Source: Salinibacterium sp.
Lineage (GTDB): Bacteria; Actinomycetota; Actinomycetes; Actinomycetales; Microbacteriaceae
Assembly: GCA_025351795.1 (NCBI GenBank)
Contig: JANXVG010000072.1
Coordinates: 1 to 64,000, forward strand
DNA: 64,000 nt
Direction of reading: 5' to 3'
The translations under genes were made by a program, and so were the position numbers. How positions within the stretch are numbered: the stretch's first letter is position 1; each line of letters opens with the position of its first letter. Shown here piece after piece: positions 1 through 8,593 of this stretch. The notes under the pieces are model-generated. The model made no database searches and was not told where the DNA came from. It saw nothing but the letters and a program-made list of their open reading frames with translations.

Positions 1-174
1 CGATGTGGAGGCATACAAACGCTGCAACGTGATCAAGCCGAGCGGTGCTTCGAGGGATTCAAACAGTGGCGTGCAATCGCGACACGCTACGACAAACTCG
101 CCATCACCTACCGCGGAGGAGTCGTCCTGCGGGCGATCACAATCTGGCTCAAGGTCTTGGGAGACACGCCCTAG
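1..174 (+). pseudogene. IS5-family transposase, C-terminal remnant with frameshift
   Basis: The reading frame from base 1 to the TAG at 172-174 encodes a typical IS5-family transposase tail: ERCFEGFKQWRAIATRYDK, then a Tyr-Arg-Gly-Gly stretch and a hydrophobic end. In that family the ERCF motif follows DVEAYKRRNVI, and that part appears here in another frame (bases 2-34). The two halves are separated by five extra bases (35-39), so the gene is frameshifted. It is cut at the window edge. The IS terminal inverted repeat expected after the stop is not seen, because peptidase-like coding sequence begins at about 171. The element therefore looks like an old deletion remnant. Family assignment is by recognition of the motif, not by a search. 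Confidence 0.75.
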
Positions 175-1079
175 TCCCCGTGGAGTACGCGACGACCCGA
201 ATGGTCGGCGCCACCCCTGAAGATCGCGCCGCTGACCTGAATGGGGCGTTTGCCGACCCCACAATTCGTGCCATCCTTGCGACGATCGGCGGTGATGACC
301 AGATCACCGTAATTCCTCACCTTGATACGGGCCTTGCCACAGCGGACCCGAAGATCTTCCTTGGCTACAGCGACAACACGAACCTCCTGAACTGGCTGTG
401 GTCTCTCGGGATAGGCGGATATTACGGCGGATCGACTCAGGTTCACCTCGGGCCGGGTTCGAAGGTCGACGACGTCCATCTCGCGTCGCTGAGGGCGGCA
501 CTGTTCACCGGCGGAGATCTTGAGATTGTGGAGCCAGGAGAGTCGGAGGATTTCGGCCCCGATTGGCTGTCGCCGCGCGCCCTGACTGACTTCGGCCAGA
601 GAGAATCCACAGAACCGTGGACGTGGGTTGGGCCGGAACGCGAGGTCGCCGGTCGCACGTGGGGTGGGTGCATCGAGGTTGTCGACCAGTTGGCGATGGC
701 CGACCGGCTGCCTCCGCTTACGGATATCGAAGGAACGATCCTCATTCTCGAATCCAGCGAAGAAGTCCCGCCAACGGTGTGGGTGAAGCGGTGGGTTCGA
801 TCCCTCGGGGAGCGGGGCATCCTCGCCGCGGTAGACGGCATCATGGTTGCACGGCCTCCTGTCAGCAGCCACGATGCGGTTCCGCCTCCGGACGAGCGGG
901 CGCGTCTTCGCGCCGCTCAACGCGATGCGGTCATCGGCGAGATCGCTCGCTACAACGCAGAGGCTGTGGTTTGCATTGGTGTGCCCTTCGGTCAGACCCG
1001 CCCGCAGTGGATCATCCCGTACGGTGGACGAATTCGGCTCGACGGTCGGGTACAAACAATCACGGCAAACTACAACTGA
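171..1079 (+). pseudogene. S66 (LD-carboxypeptidase/MccF-like) protein, 5' truncated
   Basis: The frame encodes an S66 serine peptidase-like protein from about residue 50 of the usual 340-350 residue fold: an IGGDDQITVIPHLD block, GYSDNTNLL, YGGSTQVHLGPG, the ILILESSEE acidic block and GVPFGQTRPQWIIPYGG. The N-terminal strand and helices before LVPVEYATTRM are missing and replaced by transposase sequence. The first in-frame start would be GTG at 180. In MccF the nucleophilic Ser lies in a GG-x-x-S turn and the catalytic His in an FGHT-like motif; both positions carry Gln here. Known family activity is cleavage of L,D-peptide bonds in muropeptides or of microcin C-like conjugates. Loss of the N-terminus and of two catalytic positions suggests a dead gene, though some subfamily members may naturally carry Gln at the first site. 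Confidence 0.7.
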
Positions 1080-1217
1080 CAGTGCGCCGGGCCCGAGACG
1101 ACAACGGCGGAGTGGAGCGTCCGCGACGGGTACCCCTAGTAGACGCGTGGCAGTGTTGCGCGGGAGGCTCTTCTTGCGGACGCGGTTTCTCGCCCTGAGG
1201 CGATCTGGCTGTTCGGA

Positions 1218-2435
1218 TCAGCGCTCTTTCTCTGATGGCGTGATGACGGGAGGCTGCCGTCGCCGGACGAGGTGCGGGCTGGCGACGGCGATGACGACAA
1301 AAGCGGTTGTTGCGCCCACAAGAAAGCCGGTATGGGGCGTGAATGAGTCCACGATCACCCCTACGCCGGCCGACGCGGCGGCAGCTCCAGCGTTGACGGC
1401 GGCGTTGATCCAGGTCGATGCTTCCGTTCTTACCTCGGGCGCCGTGATGTCGTCAGCGAGGAGATAACCGGTCACGAGGGATGGGGCGAGGAAGAACCCC
1501 ACAGCGGCCAGGCCGATCCCTAACACTGTCACCGTCGGGGCGAATACTAGGAGGGTCGAGAGCAGGGTCATGAGGGCACCGGAAATGATGAGTCGCGAGA
1601 CAAGAGCGATTTTCCACGCGCGTCGTCCGTAGAGAAGGCCCCCGAGGGCGCTTCCCGCGGCGAAGGCAGCCAGCAGGATGCCGGCCAGATCGATGGATCC
1701 TTGCTGCGAGGCGACGGCTGGCGCTGCCAGTTCGACGGTCCCGAGAACGATGCCGATTCCGAAAAGGGCGACGAGGACGGCTACAAAACCTGGTTGCGCG
1801 AGCGGCCGGTTTGTCTTGTGTGGCGGAGCCTTAGCCGGTTTGATCGATTTGGAGGTCGTGCTGCTGGTCATGCCCAGGGTGCCGAGAAGCGCGACCACTG
1901 CCGTGACGAGCAGCCCTGCGGGGGGTGATGCCGCGCTAATGATGGTTGCGGTGATCAGGGGACCTGTCGTGAAAAGGAGTTCTTCGCTGACGGCATCGAT
2001 ACTATACGCGCGAGTCCTTAGCAGGCCGACCGGGGTGAGTGCACTCCAGACGACGCGCATTGCAGCGCCCAACGGCGGCGGCAGTGCACCGACGAGAGCC
2101 GACACCGTGACGAGGGTCCACGCTGGGGTACCTCGTGCGGCCGTCAGCATGGCGAGTATGAGAAGTCCTGCTGAGTAGGAGGCGGCCAGAACATTGAGTG
2201 CCCGTCGTTGACCAAGACGGTCGACGATTCGCGCGCGATGGGGTGAGCCAATGACGTTGGCGAACCCGAACGCCCCTGTTGCTGCACCGGCTGCGGCGAA
2301 CGAATGCGTGCTGGACTGCACCGAGTAGAGAAGAGAAAGTGTGACCATGGCGAATGACATCCGTCCGGCCAGCGCCGGAAGGAATACTCGTAGTGCTCCC
2401 CGCGTCCGAAGAACCTCGGAATACCCGCCGCTCAC
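1218..2435 (-). CDS. MFS transporter
   Basis: A 405-residue, 12-segment major facilitator protein, probably an exporter. The first half shows the loop RARIVDRLGQRRALN between segments 2 and 3, equivalent to the family's G-x-x-x-D-R/K-x-G-R-R motif. The second half begins at a basic SKSIKPAKAPPHK linker and ends in RRRQPP. The GTG start (2433-2435) is chosen because it overlaps the TGA of the upstream regulator in a GTGA junction; in-frame codons further upstream would run deep into that gene. Translational coupling to an ArsR-type regulator suggests ligand-responsive expression of both. The substrate cannot be read from the sequence. Confidence 0.85.
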   Translation of the reverse strand: MSGGYSEVLRTRGALRVFLPALAGRMSFAMVTLSLLYSVQSSTHSFAAAGAATGAFGFANVIGSPHRARIVDRLGQRRALNVLAASYSAGLLILAMLTAARGTPAWTLVTVSALVGALPPPLGAAMRVVWSALTPVGLLRTRAYSIDAVSEELLFTTGPLITATIISAASPPAGLLVTAVVALLGTLGMTSSTTSKSIKPAKAPPHKTNRPLAQPGFVAVLVALFGIGIVLGTVELAAPAVASQQGSIDLAGILLAAFAAGSALGGLLYGRRAWKIALVSRLIISGALMTLLSTLLVFAPTVTVLGIGLAAVGFFLAPSLVTGYLLADDITAPEVRTEASTWINAAVNAGAAAASAGVGVIVDSFTPHTGFLVGATTAFVVIAVASPHLVRRRQPPVITPSEKER

Positions 2436-2980
2436 GCGCTCGTCGAGCTGACGTGGGCTGTGCCAACCGCAAAAAGGGCCAAGGTTGCGGCAATGCGCAC
2501 GGTTCCTGGCGCCCCAGATGGCGCGGCGTTTTCGGAGAGGAGTCTTCCCGCCTCCTGGGTCAACTCGGCGACCCGAGCCCACACAGCGGCGCTGACCGAG
2601 ACCTCAGCATCCGTAAACACCATTTTCGACTGTGGGAGATATCGCATACTGCGGCTCATCAACTCCGCCGCCATCGCCCCCATCAGAGCTTGGTGTTCAT
2701 CCCTGCCTCCCGACGAGAGCCTCTCACCGCTGGACGGATCGTGCCGGTAGCGTTTCGCAATTCCACCGCGCACAGATTCTTCCTCGACGAGATCGACTAA
2801 TCCGGCCTTGGCAAGACGCCGAAGGTGATAGCTCAGGTTCGCCTGAGACTCCCCTAACCGCCGGGCCGCTTCCGCTGCGCTCAAGCTTTCACCCGAGAGC
2901 AAGGACAAAAGTCGCAGTCGCAGCGGGTGAGCGATCACCCGAAGACCATCAAGGTCCCGGGCGTTAGGAGCATCAGACAT
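2432..2980 (-). CDS. ArsR-family winged-helix regulator
   Basis: A 182-residue protein with an N-terminal ArsR/SmtB-like winged helix (about residues 10-75): LRVIAHPLRLRLLSLL, then AAEAARRLGESQANLSYHLRRLAKAGLV, the recognition helix and start of the wing. The C-terminal 100 residues are helical and lack the Cys metal sites of classical ArsR, so the inducer is probably not a metal. The ATG at 2980 gives the expected MSDAPNARDLDGLRVIAHP beginning. The stop overlaps the GTG of the MFS gene by four bases, so the two form an operon and the regulator very likely controls the exporter. An inverted repeat upstream (3002-3030) is a candidate operator. Confidence 0.85.
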   Translation of the reverse strand: MSDAPNARDLDGLRVIAHPLRLRLLSLLSGESLSAAEAARRLGESQANLSYHLRRLAKAGLVDLVEEESVRGGIAKRYRHDPSSGERLSSGGRDEHQALMGAMAAELMSRSMRYLPQSKMVFTDAEVSVSAAVWARVAELTQEAGRLLSENAAPSGAPGTVRIAATLALFAVGTAHVSSTSA

Positions 2981-3001
2981 GTGACAAACCTAGAGAAGAA
3001 A

Positions 3002-3030
3002 CCCCCAACCACCAAATTAACCTTTGGGGG
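3002..3030. promoter_or_regulatory. inverted repeat upstream of ArsR/MFS operon
   Basis: Perfect 7-bp arms CCCCCAA and TTGGGGG separated by 15 AT-rich bases, 22 bp before the start of the ArsR-type gene. Its position fits an autoregulatory operator; it could also be a hairpin in the leader. Only symmetry and position support it. Confidence 0.4.
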
Positions 3031-3236
3031 TCAGGCGAGGGGCCCAACCGGAAGACAGTGGGCGTCACTAAAGATCCCGAGTGGTACGACCGGTGCCTGG
3101 CGATCGCTGAACGCAGCAGGTTCGCTTGCAGAGACCATACCTGTCATCTATCGCTGCGAACGGGCAGCCGTCTGGTGCTGAGACTCGTAGTGTGTCCTGC
3201 CGCGATCGTTGGTCGCGGAATCCGTTAGTCGACGGT

Positions 3237-3515
3237 TCATTCTCGCTCGCTTCGATCGTCGAGGGCACTGACTGGAGTTGCCGTTTGATAGAACCCTCGT
3301 TTGTGCTTTCGATCAAGCAAGGCGACAACTCCGGAGAAGACCCCGATCGCGAGCCAAGCAGCCCCCGGCAGAAATCGCGTCACAGTGGGTCCATCAAGTA
3401 CCGCAAGAAGAACCCACGCTAGCCCGAGGCAGCACCAGACGGCACTGGCCAAGATCCGTGGCTTCCCGACCATCCAACGTGCAGACCCGGGCCGTGCACT
3501 ATCGGTGTTACGCAT
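3237..3515 (-). CDS. small two-helix membrane protein, unknown
   Basis: A 92-residue protein with a polar N-terminus, a hydrophobic segment at about residues 23-43 (ILASAVWCCLGLAWVLLAVL), a second at about 50-68 (FLPGAAWLAIGVFSGVVALL), and a basic DRKHKRG end of the second helix that suggests a cytosolic C-terminus. ATG at 3515 is preferred over an upstream in-frame TTG at 3524. No clear ribosome binding site is seen and no family is recognised. The regular two-helix hairpin layout makes it plausible. It stands alone, transcribed away from the phosphatase gene. Confidence 0.5.
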   Translation of the reverse strand: MRNTDSARPGSARWMVGKPRILASAVWCCLGLAWVLLAVLDGPTVTRFLPGAAWLAIGVFSGVVALLDRKHKRGFYQTATPVSALDDRSERE

Positions 3516-3753
3516 GTGTGGCAACGGTACGCCCCCCTGTCAATGCGGGTCAAGTCCATTTGCGAGGCGAGCACGAGAGCGGATCCCGTTGAGAAACGCC
3601 GTACCTAGATTCCGCGTGCCTAAGATGCTGTCACGCAGAACGTTCCCTCCGTGACACGTGTGCCGGGCGCCACGTCAGCGCTCCTGCCGTCACGACATTC
3701 CTGACCTGATGCACGTCCAAACAAGCAGCACTGACCGCATTTATGCTGGGTCG

Positions 3754-4500
3754 ATGGTCAACGAGTTGAATCATGAAAGCCGACGTTTGCGTGTTGAAGG
3801 CCTGCTGAACGCGCGCGACCTCGGTGGTTTGCCTCGAAAGAATGGAACTCTGACGCCCACGGGCGTCTTCTTTCGTTCCGAGAACGTCGATTGGGTCACG
3901 CCGGCGGGGTGGGACCAGATGCACGAGGCAGGCATCCGCACTATCGTCGACCTCCGCTCGGCGGGAGAGCGGGCGCAGGATACCCAGCCGCGACCCGACT
4001 GGCTAACCACTCTTAACGTCGATCTGGACGGTCGTGATAATGCCGATTTCTGGAAGAACTTTTGGAGCAACGGGCTCGTCGGAACGGCACTCTACTTCTT
4101 GCCGCACCTCGACGCGATGCCCGAGCGTAGTGTCGCGGTTCTGTGCGCACTCGCCAGCGCGCCACACGGCGGGGTTCTCTTTCATTGCATGGGCGGAAGA
4201 GACCGAACGGGTCTCATCGCAATGCTGCTTCTTACTGCCATTGATGCGGAACCGGACGCGATCGTCGACGACTATCTGGAAACAGTCAGACGGGCGGATC
4301 TGCGGGCAGCAACATCGAATCGGAACAACGCTGAACCCACGATTGAAGCGCTGTGTCAGACATACGGTACGACAACAGAAGGCGCATTTCGCGCAGCGCT
4401 GGCTGGCCTTGACCTAGCAGCGCTCCTCGCATCGGTTGGAGTCAGCGACGCCGACAAGGCAGCCCTCACGAGCTGGCGAGGCAAAGTCCAGACCGCGTAA
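3754..4500 (+). CDS. tyrosine-protein phosphatase (Y_phosphatase3 type)
   Basis: A 248-residue phosphatase of the low-specificity PtpB-like family. It opens with VEGLLNARDLGGLPRKNG, the conserved NxRDLGG block, followed by FFRSENVDWVT and the IRTIVDLRSAGE strand. The P-loop is HCMGGRDRTG (CX5R), with Cys as nucleophile and Arg as phosphate ligand, followed by a helix and the family's DDYLETVRRAD acid block. ATG at 3754 places the conserved block near the N-terminus; earlier in-frame starts add unrelated residues. It likely acts in the cytosol on phospho-Tyr or phosphoinositide-like substrates, but the substrate cannot be inferred. It is monocistronic. Confidence 0.85.
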   Translation: MVNELNHESRRLRVEGLLNARDLGGLPRKNGTLTPTGVFFRSENVDWVTPAGWDQMHEAGIRTIVDLRSAGERAQDTQPRPDWLTTLNVDLDGRDNADFWKNFWSNGLVGTALYFLPHLDAMPERSVAVLCALASAPHGGVLFHCMGGRDRTGLIAMLLLTAIDAEPDAIVDDYLETVRRADLRAATSNRNNAEPTIEALCQTYGTTTEGAFRAALAGLDLAALLASVGVSDADKAALTSWRGKVQTA

Positions 4501-4892
4501 AGAATACGACGCACGACGGGTTCAGCGTACGGACGCGATTTCGTCTGATTTCCCGTGTCGTGCACGTACGATTGAGTCGATCATTCGAGCGCACGGTCTG
4601 GAGCGAGGGGGAAGGGACGCGGCCGAGAGTGACCTGCGATCGCGTGTGCTCCGGCCCGCCGAGGGCCAGTCGCCGTCGCTGATTGCGGCAGAACTCTGTC
4701 TCGAACTCGCCGCGAGAATGCAGCTCACACTGTTCTCAACCATGGCTGACGATTCCCTCCCCCTGTCGGGGGGCATTTCGCGCGATTACGGCGTTTGATG
4801 ACTAATTGCGGCACAATCCGGCCTGCGTGGGGTATAGGCGGCGCGAACCGGGTGACATAATTTGGGTGCCAGCCGTCGCGGGAAGGGGTCAC
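4501..4892. other. non-coding stretch between phosphatase and histidine kinase
   Basis: No convincing gene. A loose inverted repeat (GCACGACGGG at 4511-4520 against CCCGTGTCGTGC at 4552-4563) and a strong short hairpin (CCCCC at 4759-4763, GGGGG at 4768-4772) are present. They could end transcription of the phosphatase gene. The kinase promoter should lie between about 4800 and 4880. TATAGG at 4833 and CATAAT at 4856 are possible -10 elements, neither with a well-spaced -35. Confidence 0.4.
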
Positions 4893-6113
4893 ATGTCCAT
4901 CGGGCTACCCGGCCACCTCGGTCCACAGATCGTGAACCGAGCGGTTGCGCGAGCCGGACACGTGATTGCGTATGTCTGCCTCATCGCTGCCTTCTCCATC
5001 GTGGCGAGCGTGCAGGCCGACCAACCGACCGTCATCCTCTGGCCCGCGCTGCTCGCGCTCGTGCCGATCGCGATTATGCTCTGGCGGCTCGATCGTAATC
5101 AAACGTTGTTCTACGCGACCGCCTACGTGGTGATCGGAGCGTTAGCCGCCTATTGGTTCGCTCTCACGGTGATGACGGATTACCAGCCGCTTCTGGGTAC
5201 AAACTCGTTCGTGCTCACTCTTCCCAAGATTGCCATCATGTTGGTTGGAGCCCCGGGTCGGGGAACGAAGGTGGCCGTCAGCGCGAGCGTGGTCGGATAC
5301 GCGGCAGCCGAGCTCGCGATAATAGCCGCCGCGGTTCAGACGGGCGCGACAATCGCAGTAGATGGTGCAAGCCTGGTCACACTCGGTATCGTCGCGTCGG
5401 TCATCATCATCCTCTCGACGCGTGCGCAGCGTTCACGCACGATGGCGCGGCCCAACATTCACCGCGCGGCACGGGATGAACAGGTCGCTGCCGTGCGCTA
5501 TATCATCGAGGCGCGGGCAGCTGCAGTCATGCACGACACGGTACTCAACGACCTTGCGGCAATCTCATCGGCGGTACCGGGCGCGATCAACGACAACCTT
5601 CGTACCGAGATCGAACGAGATCTTCGGGTGCTGGTCGGTGAGGAATGGCTCGCCGACATCTCGACGACGGTCGATGCCCCCGCTCACGACCGCTGGGAGA
5701 ACAGCGAACTCTTCCGGGCGGTTAACGAGGCGAAGCGGATGGGCCTCACCGTCGCGGTGAGCGGCGACCTTGCGGCAATCGGCCGGCTCGGGCCGGCGAG
5801 CTCGACCGCCCTCGGGCTTGCGGCAAAACAGTGCCTCATCAACGTGCTCAAGCACGCGGGCACGGGAGCCGCGGAGGTCGTGGTCTACGGCTCGGAATCC
5901 GCGGTGTCTGTCATGGTCATCGACACCGGACGCGGGTTCTCGGAGGCCGAGACCGGAGCAGATCGACTCGGGCTCCGTCACTCCGTTCGGCGACGAATTG
6001 ACGCCGTAGATGGCCAGGTACAGGTGTGGTCGACCGCGGGCAAAGGTACCTCGATCATGATCAGCGTGCCCGCCGAGTCGTCATCGTCCGCAGATGTGGC
6101 CGGCGCGGTATGA
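4893..6113 (+). CDS. membrane sensor histidine kinase (NarL-system type)
   Basis: A 406-residue kinase. The N-terminal 190 residues form about six membrane segments in place of an extracellular sensor domain. The cytoplasmic part carries an H-box (HDTVLNDL, His near residue 214), an N-box (CLINVLKHAG, Asn near 317) and a G1 box (DTGRGF, Asp near 344), followed by LGLRHSVRRRI and GKGTSIMISVP: a HisKA_3/HATPase_c arrangement. It should autophosphorylate on His and pass phosphate to the LuxR-type regulator two genes downstream. The ATG at 4893 has a GGAAGGGG ribosome site 3-12 bases upstream. Its stop overlaps the next start (ATGA). The signal is unknown; sensing within the membrane is likely. 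Confidence 0.85.
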   Translation: MSIGLPGHLGPQIVNRAVARAGHVIAYVCLIAAFSIVASVQADQPTVILWPALLALVPIAIMLWRLDRNQTLFYATAYVVIGALAAYWFALTVMTDYQPLLGTNSFVLTLPKIAIMLVGAPGRGTKVAVSASVVGYAAAELAIIAAAVQTGATIAVDGASLVTLGIVASVIIILSTRAQRSRTMARPNIHRAARDEQVAAVRYIIEARAAAVMHDTVLNDLAAISSAVPGAINDNLRTEIERDLRVLVGEEWLADISTTVDAPAHDRWENSELFRAVNEAKRMGLTVAVSGDLAAIGRLGPASSTALGLAAKQCLINVLKHAGTGAAEVVVYGSESAVSVMVIDTGRGFSEAETGADRLGLRHSVRRRIDAVDGQVQVWSTAGKGTSIMISVPAESSSSADVAGAV

Positions 6114-7273
6114 GCCATCGAGAGGGCACCGTCCAGCAACTGGATCCACTCGGCGCGCTGAGTTCGCGGCCCTTAACGTTCGTCGCGTCGACGTGCGTGC
6201 TTGCATACGGGATCGCCATCACCATGATCAATGCCCCAGACATCGACCATCCGGTTATCGCGGCGCTGGCACTCGTGGTGGCCGTGGCCGCGTCGCTCGT
6301 CGTTGTGGTCGCCTCGGGGCCCCGATACGCGTTCGTCAAACGGAAAGCATTCATCCTGGCTGTCGGTCTGGCGTTTGCCGGCTACCTGCTTTCCATCATT
6401 TCCATGTGGAACAGAAACGCCCATCTGCGAGGCGATTGGGGCCCCATGGTGGTCGGAATCGTAATCCTGTCGTTCTTGGTCTATCGTCCGCCGCGCGAAC
6501 TGGCTATTGCGGGAATACTCTCTGCGATCTTCACCGGGTTTATGGTGCTCGCCGACACCAGGTCGCTCGTCACCGAGATCCCGACGATAGTGCTCATCAT
6601 CACCGCGGCGACACCTGTGCTTACGCTCTCATTGGGCGCGGCCGCGCTCGCCCAGGTCGTGATCCGTTCGATCAGGCGGTGGGGTTTGGAGGTGATAGCG
6701 GCAGCCAAAGCAATGGAAACAGAATTGCACGCAGGGATCGCGCGTTCTGTGCAGCAGGATCGCGTCACCATCCTCAATCGTGACGTCGTGCCCTTTCTCA
6801 CGCACGTGCTGCAAAGCGGTGACATTGGCGATGAGGACCGAGCCAGAGCGCTCGCCATCTCAGAGTCGATCAGGAGCGTGATGGTTGCCGAGGTCGACCG
6901 CAGTTGGCTCGACAGCGTCATCGAGTCTGAGGGTATGGCCAGACTCGGCAAGAGAGCGCCCGGTGCTGAGACGGTACACGACCCGGATCGTCTTGCCGCA
7001 GCAATGACTACCGACCAGCGCACGGCCATGCGTGCGCTCATCGTCGCACTGTTCTCGCACGACGCATTTGACCGGCAGGGGTTAGACATTCGCCTCGACC
7101 GGCGCGCAGTACTTTGCGTCGTATCGGTCAGAGCGAGTTTCCGGGCCAGCGAGAGTGTGATTCGCCAGTATCTCGCTGCCTACTTGGCGATCCTGCGCAT
7201 CGTGTTCATTGACTTCGAACTCACCTGGTCACGCAACACCCTGACGGTAAGATTTTTCTATGACGAGCATTGA
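6110..7273 (+). CDS. kinase-like membrane protein lacking an H-box
   Basis: A 387-residue protein with the same layout as the preceding kinase: short N-terminus, about six membrane segments to residue 190, then a cytosolic domain of 190 residues. Where the kinase has its H-box, this protein reads ARSVQQDRVTILNRDVVPFL, with no usable His; the N-box and glycine boxes of the ATPase domain are not recognisable either. It is probably a paralogue that lost catalysis and may act as a partner or regulator of the kinase. The ATG at 6110 overlaps the kinase stop by four bases, and its end overlaps the response regulator by 14 bases, so the three are co-translated. Confidence 0.7.
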   Translation: MSHREGTVQQLDPLGALSSRPLTFVASTCVLAYGIAITMINAPDIDHPVIAALALVVAVAASLVVVVASGPRYAFVKRKAFILAVGLAFAGYLLSIISMWNRNAHLRGDWGPMVVGIVILSFLVYRPPRELAIAGILSAIFTGFMVLADTRSLVTEIPTIVLIITAATPVLTLSLGAAALAQVVIRSIRRWGLEVIAAAKAMETELHAGIARSVQQDRVTILNRDVVPFLTHVLQSGDIGDEDRARALAISESIRSVMVAEVDRSWLDSVIESEGMARLGKRAPGAETVHDPDRLAAAMTTDQRTAMRALIVALFSHDAFDRQGLDIRLDRRAVLCVVSVRASFRASESVIRQYLAAYLAILRIVFIDFELTWSRNTLTVRFFYDEH

Positions 7274-7922
7274 CGCTTCGCGACCACGCATACGGCTCGC
7301 CATTCTCGACGACCATGAGGTGTTGCTCGATAGCCTCGGCAGTTGGATCGCCGTCAATGCAACCGACTTTGACGTCGTTTTGAGCGCGAGCACGTGGTTG
7401 CAACTCGTGCACAGCGCTAACTTTCCGACCGACCTGGTTTTCCTCGATTTCCAATTGCGCGAACCCGTCTCGATCGAAGCCCGGGTGCGCACCTGCCGGG
7501 CGGCTGGCGCGACCGTCATCGTGCTCTCGAGTCTCGACAGTCGCGAAGCACGCGAGCGCGCTCGTATTGCGGGCGCATCCGCGTTCCTCTCCAAATCGCT
7601 GTCAATGCGCGCCGTGATGGATGCCGCGCGCACGACGATGGGCGTCGTGGCCGACCCGTCGCAGCAAAAAGACTGGCGCCCATTGCCCGTCGGGGCGGAA
7701 TCGCGGATTAGGCCGAGATTGAGCGCCGGTGAGACCGAGGCGTTTACCCTCTACGTCGCCGGTCACTCGATGATGGAAGTCGCCCAACATATGAACGTGC
7801 GATATGAGACAGCGAAGACCTACCTTCGACGGGTGAGGGATAAGTATGCCAAGGCGGAACGACCCGCCGGGAAGAAGGCTGAACTCATCCTGCGGGCAGC
7901 TGAAGATGGGTATCTCCAGTAG
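7260..7922 (+). CDS. LuxR/NarL-type response regulator
   Basis: A 220-residue regulator. The receiver domain (about 11-125) shows the acidic pair DD at 17-18, the phosphoacceptor Asp at about 63 in LVFLDF, Ser-Ser near 90 in VIVLSS and the Lys of FLSKSL near 112. The C-terminal GerE helix-turn-helix (about 150-215) reads LSAGETEAFTLYVAGHSMMEVAQ, then NVRYETAKTYLRRVRDKY. It should bind DNA after phosphorylation by the kinase at 4893-6113. It starts inside the end of the kinase-like gene and its TAG shares a base with the GTG of thymidine kinase, so one mRNA probably covers all four genes. Confidence 0.9.
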   Translation: MTSIDASRPRIRLAILDDHEVLLDSLGSWIAVNATDFDVVLSASTWLQLVHSANFPTDLVFLDFQLREPVSIEARVRTCRAAGATVIVLSSLDSREARERARIAGASAFLSKSLSMRAVMDAARTTMGVVADPSQQKDWRPLPVGAESRIRPRLSAGETEAFTLYVAGHSMMEVAQHMNVRYETAKTYLRRVRDKYAKAERPAGKKAELILRAAEDGYLQ

Positions 7923-8587
7923 TGGGCAAGCTTTACTTCCGCTACGGAGCGATGAACAGCGGCAAGAGTACGGCGCTGTTGCAGGCCGCCTATAACTACG
8001 AGGAGCGCGGGCAGCGCGTTCTGCTCGCAAAGCCCCACATCGATACCAAGGGTGAATCGCTGATCGTCTCCCGGCTCGGGGTACAGCGCCCAGCAGACTT
8101 CACGGTCGGCCCCGAGCAGGATTTCTACGAGGTTTTCCACCGCGAACGTGAACGAGTACTGCGTGATAGCGGGTTGCCGGTGAGCTGCCTGCTCATTGAC
8201 GAGGCGCAGTTTCTTACCGAGGGTCAGGTGGATGACTTGCTGCGCATTGCGATTCTCGACGCCGTTCCGGTTCTCGCCTACGGCATCCGCACCGACTTTC
8301 AAACAGTCGCATTTCCTGGCAGCCGTCGGCTTCTCGAGATCGCGCACTCGCTTGAGGAACTCAAGACGATCTGCCGGTGCGGTCGCAAGGCGGTTTTCAA
8401 TGCACGCAAGATTGGTGATCGCTATATCTTCGACGGCGACCAGGTCGCTATTGATGGCGTGGATGTTACCTACGAGTCACTGTGCGGAGCCTGCTACCTC
8501 GAAGAGAGCGGCGGCATACTCAACAGCGGCTGGCGCCCCAAAGCAGACTTCAGTTACGGCACAGCGCCAGACGTCGACTTCACCTAG
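7922..8587 (+). CDS. tdk: thymidine kinase (type II)
   Basis: A 221-residue type II thymidine kinase that phosphorylates thymidine to dTMP with ATP. Visible are the P-loop GAMNSGKST (residues 9-17), DEAQFL with the catalytic Glu, the lasso-type zinc cysteines in CRCGRKAVF and CGACYL, and the YES-type nucleoside loop in VTYESLCGACY. The GTG start shares its first base with the TAG of the response regulator (TAGTG). Close linkage to a two-component system is unusual for this salvage gene and suggests co-expression. A strong bidirectional terminator follows the stop codon. Confidence 0.92.
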   Translation: MGKLYFRYGAMNSGKSTALLQAAYNYEERGQRVLLAKPHIDTKGESLIVSRLGVQRPADFTVGPEQDFYEVFHRERERVLRDSGLPVSCLLIDEAQFLTEGQVDDLLRIAILDAVPVLAYGIRTDFQTVAFPGSRRLLEIAHSLEELKTICRCGRKAVFNARKIGDRYIFDGDQVAIDGVDVTYESLCGACYLEESGGILNSGWRPKADFSYGTAPDVDFT

Positions 8588-8593
8588 AGCCAG

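Noticed and set aside
171-1055. Long minus-strand open frame of 294 codons
   Set aside because: Shadow of the S66 coding region; no recognisable domain and it lacks a start context.
4522-4776. Minus-strand 84-codon frame before the histidine kinase
   Set aside because: Low-complexity Ser/Arg content and no start signal; region treated as non-coding.
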